Assembly (NCBI GenBank): GCA_965644295.1
Contig: CBFFRP010000074.1
Location: forward strand, 1 to 64,000
Source of the DNA: Paraphysomonas bandaiensis
Taxonomy: Eukaryota; Chrysophyceae
DNA: 64,000 bases
Reading direction: 5' to 3'
In this document: one piece after another, positions 41,704 to 51,905 of the stretch
Numbering within the stretch: position 1 is the first letter of the stretch
How the letters are laid out: each line of letters starts with the position of its first letter
Notes under the pieces: model-generated
What the model was told of the DNA's origin: nothing
Databases searched by the model: none
Seen by the model: the letters and a program-made list of their open reading frames with translations, nothing else
Translations under genes and position numbers: made by a program

Positions 41704-42200
41704 CTCCATCCGACATAAGCAAATCTGCTGAGTCGTCAAATTTCACACTTGAAGCTGATGTTGACGTTTCTGTTACACCGCCTTCCCCTCCAGCACTTCA
41801 GACTGCAGAAACGCTATCAAAGCAAGCGAACCAAGTTACAGAAACCGATTCGTGCATGTCACATACTGGGATGCTTAAAAAACGTGGTCGAGTCGTCCCT
41901 ACATGGCGCACGAGATATTTCGTACTAGATGGAAACTCGCTAATGTATTACACGCACGATGGTGGGGAGAGGAAAGGACATATACTTATATCACGAGCAT
42001 GTTCAGTGAAGGAATGTCCAACACATAAGTACCCTAATACATTTTATATCTACGATGCCCAGACAGAAATCGAGATATATTTATGTGCAGAAAGTGTGGA
42101 GGAGATGAAGACATGGGTATCAAAGATAGGGAGTGTCATTAAAGAAGAGAAAGATCCGGGATCAACAGAGCCGGCAAGTTTAGAATCTTTGGCAGTGTAG
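41361..42200 (+). CDS. Tandem PH-domain protein with a recent internal duplication
   Basis: Single exon, 279 residues: two pleckstrin-homology domains (about 1-105 and 166-270) joined by a Ser/Thr/Pro linker. Each starts SHTG-x-L-x-KRGRVVPTW, has the basic K-R-G...W...R-YF-x-LDG pattern of phosphoinositide-binding PH domains, and ends with the invariant Trp in the C-terminal helix (EEMKTWxSKIGSVI). The two halves differ at only about 18-20 of about 340 nucleotides by eye, including long identical runs, so the duplication is recent or under gene conversion. It is probably a membrane-binding adaptor of cytosolic membranes; there is no catalytic domain. Confidence 0.9.
   Translation: MSHTGILSKRGRVVPTWHKRYFILDGNSLMYYTHDGGERKGHILISRACSVKECPTHKNPNTFHIYDAQTEIEIYLCAESVEEMKTWISKIGSVIKEEKDPGSTEPASLESLAISPSDISKSAESSNFTLEADVDVSVTPPSPPALQTAETLSKQANQVTETDSCMSHTGMLKKRGRVVPTWRTRYFVLDGNSLMYYTHDGGERKGHILISRACSVKECPTHKYPNTFYIYDAQTEIEIYLCAESVEEMKTWVSKIGSVIKEEKDPGSTEPASLESLAV
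41857..42200 (+). repeat. PH-coding tandem duplication, unit 2
   Basis: Second copy. It begins at an internal ATG (codon for MSHTGMLKK...) matching the start codon of unit 1 and ends at the shared stop region. Confidence 0.9.
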
Positions 42201-42868
42201 AGTCCGACTTGTTCAGCTTGTGCTCCTACGGTAGGTGGATTATGTAACATTCCATATTAAATTCGAATACAGTAGAGCACAATCTTACTGTAGATAGAAT
42301 TTGCGAGACATTGTGTATTAGATAATATATTTCACTGTTGTGGGCGGCTAAGTCGATGTCATGAGTTGTTTCTGTTTTGTTGTTCGTAGTCATAGTTATG
42401 ATGCTCTTGTTATCTGCTGCGAGTAATGTGCAGGGAAACGGAAAATGATCCCAGTGTACTTGTAGGTTTTGTTGCAACACGCATCAATGAATTAATTCGC
42501 ACTCAATTGCATATGCCATGCTTCTTCCGTTCATTAAATTAAGTTTCGCAATTTACCCTCGAAATGTTGTGTATCTATTTTTAGGCCTTCTATCGTGAGG
42601 GTTGTATGACCATAGGAGTTAATCCTTTTTATCTCCCAGTAGTATATATGGGTTGATAGAGAGTAACACCGGAATACAGTATTTCTAAAGCGACATTCGG
42701 CCTCGCAAATCCCTTCGACCTTCTGCATATCTACGCTACTATATCTATAGTGCTTACGTGCTTACACAGCAAGTACCACTATAAAGGGCAAGTCTTGAGT
42801 TTATACATATCATTAAAATACGTAGTATTAAGCTATTCGAACTGACTATATTTACCCACAACACTGTA
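42201..42868. other. Convergent gap, PH and pseudouridine synthase genes
   Basis: 668 bp without a recognised gene or repeat. Confidence 0.4.
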
Positions 42869-44561
42869 TCATAATAAAAATATAGACTCCCAGAATGTAT
42901 GTTTCAATGAATACTCTTCTTGCAATGCAGCACCTTGCGTCTTTGGGCCCATGAAGCACGCCTACACAACAACGGCCAGTATTAGTTAGAGCGAAAACCT
43001 TCGTTTTATATTGATACATGTTTACAAGAATTGTACAAAACCTGCAGTGCTAGATATGGGGACGGTGTAAATCGCTGACGAACTCTAAGATCTGGTGGAG
43101 GTATTGGTCCAGGATGAGCGGTATGGTAAATTTTGTCACCAGCAATTGCCAAGCCCCCACCAAGAGCAGACAACTACGGACAATGCTAATCAGTTCGTGT
43201 GCAAATTACGTGTTATAGAGAAAGTAAAGGCCAGTAAACTCAAAATCGGTAGGAAGAAGAAACTAACCTGTGCCCTTAATTGATGAGTACGCCCAGTCAC
43301 AAGCTCTATTTCCACCTCGCATACTGTCGCCACGCCAGCTACAACGCAACGAAAATTTATTCACGTGACACTATATGTAACTATAGTTTATTGCACGTAC
43401 CTGGAGTTGAGGAGCGCATAATAGGATATTCTTTTTTCGCGACATTCTTGGAATCGTAGTTGTAAGAATCGTATAGCTCAGGTGGGGAAAACCAATCTCT
43501 AAATCCCGATTTTAATCTAGAAAGAGAGCGTCTATTATATTTCATTGCGTACAAATATCTAAGTATAGAGTATACATCTTCACCTATTGTTGCCATCAGT
43601 GGGCGGGAGCTCATCGATTAAGTGCACCCAATCACATATGCTCCTTGTGATAGGGCCAGTAACCAACCGAACAATAGATCTATAGGAAACGTAAGAAAAA
43701 ACACGGTGACAAGTGTACCATAGTATACTCACCTACACACTTTTGAGTTTGGAACTTCGGAGAAATATAAGTACTTCGGATATACCTTAGAGGTTTCCAT
43801 ATAATGCACTAATTCAGTCCCTGCAGAAGGGAGTGGCAATTCCGACACATATGGTGTATCTTCGGATTCGTATGACATTATAAGAGCTCGGTATCGTTTG
43901 ATAAGTGATGAATGGCGGAGGTCATTGCAAAAGGCCGCGTTGAATGTAGGGCACTTAGCGAGCACCATAACTCCAGATGTGTCTGAGTCAAGTCTACATT
44001 GAGAAACAAGAAATCGATTAGTCGCGTATTCACTGGTAATTAGCAATACTTCCTATATATATACCTATGAGGTAGAAATAATTTATCAGCACCAATGTGT
44101 TTCCTGACACATTCCAATACATTTTCATGTGCATTGGCCACGGTGGGGTGGCACGCTATCCCTGCAATATACATATTGTGATTTTACGCAATATACGTGA
44201 TCATGGTCCACTTACCTGGAGGTTTATCGATTACAACATATTTTTCGTTCTCATGCAAAATTACTTTTGACCAATCAATGGTACTGGTATCAAACCGTGC
44301 AGTATTAGGATAGACCCGTATGTAGTCGTTAACTTGTGTGACGATGTCATTCAGTGTACGCTTGCTACTCTCCTCATTACCATATTGAGCGTGATAAACA
44401 GAACCTAAAGCTATTAACCCAGCTGCCTCCTCGAGGGGTATATCCATTTTATCTGCAATCACTTTCGACAACTGGTTGGAGTGTTCTGCATAGAAATGCA
44501 AAGTAGCACTCGATCTAGCACTCCGTGCGGTGGAAAAGAAACACGATTGTACTCGTTTCAT
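42869..44561 (-). CDS. RluA-family RNA pseudouridine synthase, probably organellar
   Basis: Eight exons: 44561-44216, 44161-44065, 43993-43733, 43679-43584, 43516-43401, 43338-43268, 43173-43042, 42961-42869; 403 residues. The N-terminus (MKRVQSCFFSTARSARSSAT) is basic and Ser-rich, like a mitochondrial or plastid targeting peptide. Then come an S4-like or spacer region, VVIDKPPGIACHPT, the catalytic motif HRLDSDTSGVMVLAK (Asp of RLD is the nucleophile; His-Arg completed across intron 2), VTGPI, and the RNA-binding VTGRTHQLRAQ motif joined to LSALGGGLAIAGD across intron 6. It isomerises uridine in rRNA or tRNA. Each splice join preserves family sequence. Confidence 0.9.
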
Positions 44562-45054
44562 TTAAGTCATGCAAATAACCTCATTATTATCACTTGCTTT
44601 GATGGTTGTAAGTACAATTAGAACTGCTGGCTGTTACCAGTGGACAGGTCTGCCTTAAATATCTCACACCACAGTCCACACCATAAAAACCCGATATTCA
44701 TAAAAACTCGCAGTTTTCATTAATCAAAACTCCAAATCTTTTATGATTTTTTTATACTCTTCATTGTTCGCAAGTCGTATTGAGTTACCCAATCATAGGA
44801 TGATATAATACCATGAGCGATGGTGATTGGGCAGTAATTCCATCAATTTCGAAGGCACTTTCTGATTCCAGTTATTATCCAATAATCAATGTGAAAATCG
44901 TCTACCAATCAATGTATTGGTTAAAATATATGGGGATGTATATAAGCCTGATGTTTTACATACAATCAATGAGTGCACTTGAGATAACCATATATCTCAA
45001 GGGGTCAGCTATACACTGAACTCTTGTAATAATATACTTGTATTGATTAGTAGT
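44562..45054. promoter_or_regulatory. Head-to-head intergenic region, pseudouridine synthase and bestrophin-like gene
   Basis: 493 bp. A weak motif-like ACTGCTGGCTGT occurs near 44621. The plus-strand open frame at 44813-45019 has no protein features and was not used. Confidence 0.4.
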
Positions 45055-46792
45055 ATGCATCGCCGATATGAAGGTATGAGTTAACTGGGTTTTTCTATGT
45101 AATTCTTATAGCTATTATTTGTATAGCTATTCCAACAGGTGCTGACAGCACTCCACAACCAACAGCCCCAACTTTAGAGGGTGGATTTAAAGCCTTACAA
45201 AGACGTTTTTCATTTTTTGAAAAGAATATTAAATATGAAAAAGATATGCCAACTAGAAATATTGTATCATATGATACATCAGCGCTTTACAGTCTAGGGT
45301 GGCTGCTGCCCCTCAGGTATCATTCATTGAATATGAGTGAATAAATATGAGAGAAGAGAATAACTTCTATTATTTATTTTATAGAGGATCTGTGTGTAAT
45401 TTTAAACTACTGGGGACAGTCATTGCTCAAGTCATAGTAACAACGGTCCTGGCATTTAACAAGTGTACTGATGATGATACCGTATATCGATGCATTCCCT
45501 TGCCTAGTAATACTACTGGTCTGACTCTTCTCACGATCACATCGTTTTTGGTGGGAATATTTTCAAACAATGTCCTCCAGAGATGGTGGAACATTCGGGT
45601 GGCTCTTGGTATGGTGATTATTAAGAGCAAATCGCTTGCTCTCTCTGTGGCCTCCACTGCAGCAATCAGCACTATTCATTCTTCAGTTTTGATCAAAACT
45701 GAGTCCCTGCAACTAGTACATCGTATAAAGAGATATCTGAATCTTGCACACGCTCTAATTTATAAGCGGGGTTCTCATACAGTGGACCTTTCTGATCTAA
45801 TAGCGAGAGGGTTGGTCACTGTCAGGGAGGCGGAACTTCTACAAGATAACATGCTCTCACCTCAATTAAATCAAAATGGAGGAACCCACCAAAACGATTC
45901 GTCAAGAGTACCTTTTGATTTGACTTCTACAACATTCCATTCTACTAATCCTTTGAATTCGGCGACATACTCATCTACGTATCCATCAGAGATTACTCAA
46001 CCGACTACCTCTACACTTAGGCCCTCCAGACGGGCATCTACGCTGCTATCTTTTCAGGTGCTATACGCTACATTATATTAATGTCTACTATTATTTCGAG
46101 CACTAGTATTCGGCAATGACATATGCCACCGTTATGAGTGAAATTGTGTGATCCATTAATTGCACATACAGGTATACAGTTGGATCCGCTTACTACTGGA
46201 GCAAGCGGCTTCTGTGGGTCTCTTAGGAGGATCCCCAACCCTCCCCCATCAACATATAGTAACATATTTTTTTGATGTTGCCACTCTAGAAGCTTCCGCT
46301 GCACAGGTGGACATGTATGTTGGAATACAATTGCCGTACCCATTCGTACAGATGGCCGTCATCATAAGTAAGTATTTCCTGTATGCGGCGTTATTGAGAC
46401 ATATATTAGATAATATTTGACAAATATATTTGATGTTGTGAAATAATTATCTCTATGCAGTCCATATGTTCCTTATCCAGCTGATGGTTGTATGTGGTGG
46501 TATTATTGGTGAAGGCATGCAGACACATGATGGATCAATGGTTATAGTGGGCTATATGACATCTATTCTTATGACTTTTGTAATGATGGGAGTGCTTCAT
46601 ATGTACGACATGATATCATGCAATCCGGTAGGTGATATACCTGGCAATGACAACATGAAGGTTCAGGAAGCTGAGATTGAAAGATTGATTAGTGGTTTGT
46701 GGAAGTCTTCAAGCACTGTAAATGATGATGGCTCCTCAGCTGTGATACCTAATCTTACCTTTACTATGCAAGATTTGGCAAGTAAAGTATAA
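45055..46792 (+). CDS. Bestrophin-like membrane channel
   Basis: Five exons: 45055-45073, 45139-45316, 45385-46057, 46172-46367, 46461-46792; 465 residues. Exon 1 codes only MHRRYE and one base; it was chosen because it gives an in-frame ATG with a good donor. Hydrophobic helices: about 70-90, a segment ending SFLVGIFSNN before the hallmark RWWNIR, one around QLPYPFVQMAVII, and the pair LIQLMVVCGGII / SMVIVGYMTSILMTFVMMGVLHMYDM. The latter is followed by a DxxxxNPxGD-type motif (MISCNPVGDIPGND). The order RWW...QLP-x-P(F/Y)VQ...NP-x-GD fits the bestrophin-like (UPF0187) anion-channel superfamily in its algal/protist form. The cytosolic loop (about 190-290) is Ser/Thr-rich. Confidence 0.75.
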
Positions 46793-47685
46793 AGGTGTAA
46801 ATTTTTGCTGTCACAAGTGGTACTTCGAATTGCTATTATTGGAATGATGTTGTCCACGTATGACTTTTTTATTGTGTGAAAGTTTATGTATGTACACTAG
46901 AAAGCAACAATTGCAAGATAAGTAACATAGATCTCTTCTAAAAATTTGTAGTCATTCCTAATTCATTTCCGTGTTGACTATTTTTTATGCCAACAAGTAC
47001 AATGAAAACTATTTATCGGTGTTGATGTGCTCTTAGTTATAGGAAAACAATATTTATATATTCGGTAGTAGATGTTTGAACTAAATTTTTAATTAATTAT
47101 TGATGAATCGAATAACAGGTGGATACACAAAGTTTGGTGCAAAGAGCCATATCGACAACACCGAAAAATACATCCCATGCTTACCAAGTTCGCACAAAAT
47201 AAATTGTTGGCTAACAGGGATTAGGGATAGCTAACCTAGTAATTGGTAATCTAAGTTTGGGGTACTATTTTATGTTGAGAAATAGCGCTGACACACCATG
47301 TTACTTTTCAGAACCATGTCGAAAAAATGTTGAATCATAAGTCAATTAAATTACCCTGAAAGTTAAACAACAGTTCTAAAAAACAGTACAAAGCAAAAAA
47401 TGTGAGTACTTAAAAATAAACTCTTTCCTGTGTATAATGATCACACTCTCGCATTGTTCAATCAAGGAGAGGGTGACATATCATGCTAACCTTCCACGAC
47501 CAAAGGAATTTACAAGAGGTACGATAGCACGGCACAGAGGCGTTGAAAAGTTAAACGAACTCTTTGCCGTCCAGCCACATTGGAGGAGTAATATATACAT
47601 GTCTTTTTGGGTGGTTGCAATGGAATATAAAAATAGATTACTGCAGTGTATTATAAAACATAACTGATCGTGGACGCTTGGGGGG
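46793..47685. other. Convergent gap, bestrophin-like and hypothetical genes
   Basis: 893 bp, AT-rich. I see no gene or repeat. Confidence 0.4.
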
Positions 47686-48168
47686 TCAGTTGACTTCATG
47701 AACACTGGTTGGGCTGTCTTGTCGAGAGGAATTAGATTTCGAGGCCGACGTCGGTGCTTGGTTGTTCCTCCGACTGCCAACCACTATGCTACTGTTGCTG
47801 TGCACAGATATATTGGCACTCATGTTTGAAAACGCAGATGAATGCTCTGAGCCGTCAATTGAATGCTTTCGCATTCGTGCCCCGAAAACACTCCAACCCC
47901 CTTCTACTTCACTCCCGTCAGCAGACAACTGTCCTCCAATATTAGTTTCACCGCTTCGACGCCAGTTGGGTATCATAAGGTTATCGTTGTCGTCGTCCAG
48001 AGATATACCGTCACCGCATTCACTGCCGTCACGATCTTCCGGATTCGGAATAGCAATAAAGCTGGACCATGGTACAAAACACATTATGCTACATAAAAGG
48101 CCAATATCTTCAGATAATAGTTGATTCTCTCTATCTGTTTGTCTTTCATTAGCGTTAAAGGGCCACAT
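47686..48168 (-). CDS. Hypothetical Ser/Asn-rich protein with an N-terminal hydrophobic segment
   Basis: Single exon, 160 residues from an ATG. The N-terminus is polar, then residues about 20-42 are hydrophobic (IGLLCSIMCFVPWSSFIAI), and the remainder is disordered: acidic (DRDGSECGDG, DDDNDN), then Gly/Ser/Asn-rich. No family is recognised. Supporting evidence for a real gene is normal codon composition, a clean start, and its position and strand, which fit the alternating gene order. It could be an exon of a larger gene. Confidence 0.45.
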   Translation of the reverse strand: MWPFNANERQTDRENQLLSEDIGLLCSIMCFVPWSSFIAIPNPEDRDGSECGDGISLDDDNDNLMIPNWRRSGETNIGGQLSADGSEVEGGWSVFGARMRKHSIDGSEHSSAFSNMSANISVHSNSSIVVGSRRNNQAPTSASKSNSSRQDSPTSVHEVN

Positions 48169-48805
48169 TGTGATAAATATTTATAGATATAACGATTGAA
48201 ATAAAATGAGCCCTTTATTAACAGTGTGAACAAGTTACTCTTTCAAGTGGTAATGAATTATGCCACAAGATATCATTTGTAATAATCGTACATGTTAATA
48301 TGAGACAAGGTAGATGATCGTGTGTAGAGTTATATATATGGTAGAGAGTGTTGTGTGCCTATGGATTGAGAAGAACTGACGCTTGAAAAAATAAGATACT
48401 AGTTTCCCCTGTATGTCCATAGGAATTTCTATGTGGTATTTTCATATATTAACGTCTACTGAATTTTAGTATGAATTTTTAGGTCGAGGTTCGATAAAGG
48501 GTGTCAAGAAAATCTTTGACGGACAGTATATTCAGTTTTAGTGTTCGTCACTACACAAGAACTACATAAGAGTATTGTGCTGTGATATGTACTGCTGTAT
48601 ATAACATCTAGAAAACTGGATATCCAGATATCTTACGTACTCTGTGTATGTGTGCAGCATAATACGTTCTGAGATACACATACACGGTACACTGTACATA
48701 CTTATATGCATACTTCTCATACCAGCAACCTCATTACTCCACCCCAATCCTAGTATACATACATCTCCACAATCCATCCATACTGTTATTACTATTCAAA
48801 TAATC
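48169..48805. promoter_or_regulatory. Head-to-head intergenic region, hypothetical and Hint genes
   Basis: 637 bp. It contains TACTGCTGTA at 48590-48599 followed by TATAAC, and a CTGGATATCCAG palindrome near 48616. Confidence 0.5.
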
Positions 48806-49639
48806 ATGTTTCTTGTACGTTTATTAGTATTCATAAGTGTGTTATTTGTATTATCGGAGGCTAAATGTAAAGGAGATTGCAAGTGTACGGATTGTTTAGG
48901 TGCCACGAACTCACGCTGTGAATACTTTGAGGATACTTGGTAAATCTTCATGATTTGTATGAGTGTGTTTGAGTTAATGAGTATGTATAGTGCTGATAAT
49001 GACGGAGATGCAAACTGTGATGTTGGAGATACATCATACAAATGTGATGATTATGTTTGTGATAAAGATACTGATGAAGATGCTTCAGGATGTGCTGACC
49101 TTTGTGCTGCTATGTTCTGTTCATCGGTTTCATACAGCTGCAAGAATGATGGTCCTCTCTCTAAGTGCTTTCATTCTTCCACAATTATAAACTACAAGGG
49201 CAGCGAGTTCACAATGCATGATCTCTTGAGCGGAAAGGAGCCTGAGTGTCACATACCCCACGTCGTGTTGTCTGATGGAGTAACTATCAAAGCAGGAGAC
49301 CACTCATTGACTGTGACTCCTACCCACCTTATCAAAACAACAAAAGGGTATGTCCGCGCTGCGGACATAGCTGCTGGAGACACGGTTTTTGCTGCTGACT
49401 CCACCCCACTCATCGTGAGATCAGTGGTACCCCTTACGCCACAGGATGAATATTTTGGCCTCAACTGTCTCACCTCCGAAGTGGTTGCAGGGGGGATCAT
49501 TAGCAGTGTGTTTGGAGATTATCATATCTTGCCTGCTGCGTTTATGGCCGCTGCTGGTCGTATTGTGGGAGTGAAGACGGCTTCATATATCGGAAGCGGA
49601 ATTGCTGATCTCTTCTACCGTGCCAATCGCTTGATGTAG
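48806..49639 (+). CDS. Secreted Hint-domain (hedgehog-type autoprocessing) protein
   Basis: Two exons (48806-48939, 48991-49639; 51-nt intron) give 260 residues. Residues 1-18 are a signal peptide. Residues 19-103 are a small Cys- and Asp-rich extracellular region (13 Cys). From Cys104 (KCFHSST) a Hint domain begins: C-F at the cleavage site, an LLSGKE loop, the B-block T-x-x-H (LTVTPTHLIK, Thr154/His157), RAADIAAGDTVFA, then a C-terminal VVAGGIISSVFGDYH block as in hedgehog Hog domains. Hint domains cleave the peptide bond before the first Cys by an N-to-S acyl shift, releasing or modifying the N-terminal part. There is no sterol-recognition tail or intein endonuclease. The N-terminal module is unlike animal hedgehog. 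Confidence 0.85.
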
Positions 49640-50089
49640 ATGTTTTTTCTATACATCGCATTGTGATGTCTGTTTTTATATCTAAATCTGTGGGTATTGT
49701 CGTCGCATAGTTATTTTGCCTACGTATTTTGACTCTGTTGTTAGTTCGCTGTTATTTGCAGTAGCTTGATACATGGCAGCCTGCTGAAATATTTCTAGAT
49801 TGAAGTTAAGCATTAATGTAATTTTCCTCTGCATGAATTTAAATAAGATATTTATATGGATGGATTTAGTGATGATGCACTAGCCTGCTGCTGTTGATAA
49901 ATAGCCATGTTTCGTGCGGCCGTTATGTATAGTCAAGAGTCAACAGCCCATAATAAGGAGTATTTTGAACACAGTAATGACAAGGTGCGAGCGGTATTCA
50001 CCTCGTTAGAAAAGGATAATCATTCGGCAGTAACCCGTAGATAGCAATTTTCTCTGACTTTATATAGACAAATTCACCCTAACATATAA
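49640..50089. other. 3' flank of the Hint gene
   Basis: No gene is seen. Confidence 0.35.
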
Positions 50090-50760
50090 ATACGTTGAAC
50101 TCACTCAACAATCAATTATTAAAATTACGATCAACACCTCTTATCATTCATTGGCATTCACTAAGTGTATGTCACCTCTTCTGCCAATCATTATTGTTCC
50201 CTCAACAAAGTCGGAGTCGCACCAGTTGGTGGTGTTCCGGAGATACTTCTCCGGATATATAGTCAGCAGATATTGTTCTGCCCCTCATAGCCAAAATGCT
50301 TGTGTGGTGTGTGGTATTCCTTGTCGAATAAACAGAGACAGGCATGCGGGGTATTGGGCTGCCTGCTGAAGTCAAGCATTCGGGCTGTTTACCTTAAGGA
50401 CAGAGAGCGAAAGTGGTTGCACCTTGGTGCTTGCGGTGACGCACAAGCAGCTTTGGTAGTGTAAAATAAAACGATATCAGAGATAAAAACTAGTTAGTTA
50501 AATTGTTTTGCTACATTAGTTCTAACTCTTACACGCCTATTGCTAATAATCAGACATTCCTTACTCATCGATGTTGTCATCTCTGAGAGGTAGTCACGGT
50601 CTTATACATCCAAAATATTTCAGCTTCTTACATATATAATTTATATCATATTATCAGATCGTGTATAATACTTAACTACTGTTTACTGTATGTAAAGATC
50701 ATATTTTAGATACCGTAAAATACAGCTTTCAATTGCTTACAACAAAGCAAAAAACTATTC
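50090..50760 (+). repeat. R1 repeat, copy e, within copia family B LTR-like sequence
   Basis: The R1 unit occupies about 50190-50558 (CCCTCAACAAAGTCGGAG to CGCCTATTGCTAATAATCAG), with a conserved hairpin core at 50412-50452. The flanks on both sides (CATTCATTGGCATTCACTAA at 50143 and TACAGCTTTCAATTGCTTAC at 50720) resemble successive parts of the family B LTR at 4330-4649, suggesting that R1 inserted into an old LTR. Confidence 0.55.
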
Positions 50761-51905
50761 AAAAGTAATCTCCTGCTCACTTGTCACAGAGGAGGTACGG
50801 CTACCTGTTATAGTTTGGCTACCTGCTAGAAGAATACTTATTTCAATAGCACACAAAGCTTTTAGTGTCTCGCAAAACTCAAAATTTGAACAATACCCCT
50901 TAAATTGGAAGGATACTGAGTGAATATAACAACTTTGATGTGTATAAATTCGTACGTAAGTGTAATGATGAATGTGAAAAATTGTAATTGCGCGAGGCTT
51001 CTTGTTGTATTGGCATCAGCATCACATTTATCTACAATTTGTGTTCAACTGGTTCGAATGTTGTGCGTATGATATAAGAAACACAATCCTGATATGTAAG
51101 CCCTGAAAGGCCTCGGGTGTCCCTGCTCCAAAGCACCGTCAGCATCAGATTTCAGATTTAAGCTCTGTGCAAAATTCTTGGAGTGTTGTTGAGAAGTATT
51201 GGTCATGTATTATTATATTTTATATTATATATATCTTTCACATATCATACATCAAATAAAAAGAAAGGATAGAATATAACTTCGAGTGGTTGATGCTCTA
51301 CTTTTTTATGGTTTCCCGAAAACTGTGTAGTGTGTAGTATATTGAAATATTGAAACGTATGATAATTTATAATGAAATCACATTCAAATTCAAATGACTG
51401 TCAATATCACAATTAAAATTAAAATAGAAGATAGTTTCTGTTGGAACCGAATATTGAAGTTGAATGTATCTAGCATCTATTAGCCATATAACCGTTCTGT
51501 TTAGCCCAATTCAGGTTTTAAAACATTTTTAGACAAGATGGGGACAATAACATAATCTTATCATAGCTAGTTTTATCTTGTGACTGTCATAAAAAACTAC
51601 ACATAAGTAGTATCACTTGTAGATTCCATTGTATTTTTCTTCACATTACATTGAAAAAAAAGGACTGCAAAACTAATAGTAAACCGTTTCCATATATCAA
51701 ATTGAACACCCTATTAAATAATATGACGTAACTATCACGTAACCACAGAGAGCATCACAACATTAGTAAAATAAGAGCTCAACACACTTACACACAACTT
51801 GGCTACTCAAAATTAAAATATTCGTCACGAAATGAGTCCCAAATTACTCCGACAAAACACAAATGTGGGACTTAAAATAAAGCACGTTTAATTGGAGCAT
51901 TCCGA
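50761..51905. other. AT-rich 3' flank of the ankyrin gene
   Basis: More than 1.1 kb without a recognisable gene or repeat. Confidence 0.35.

Noticed and set aside
44813-45019. Plus-strand frame as first exon of the bestrophin-like gene
   Set aside because: It has no suitable donor in phase with 45139 and no protein features; the short exon at 45055-45073 gives an in-phase ATG.
47437-47667. 76-codon plus-strand frame
   Set aside because: No family features, AT-rich codon use, and no splice partner; it lies in a tail-to-tail gap.
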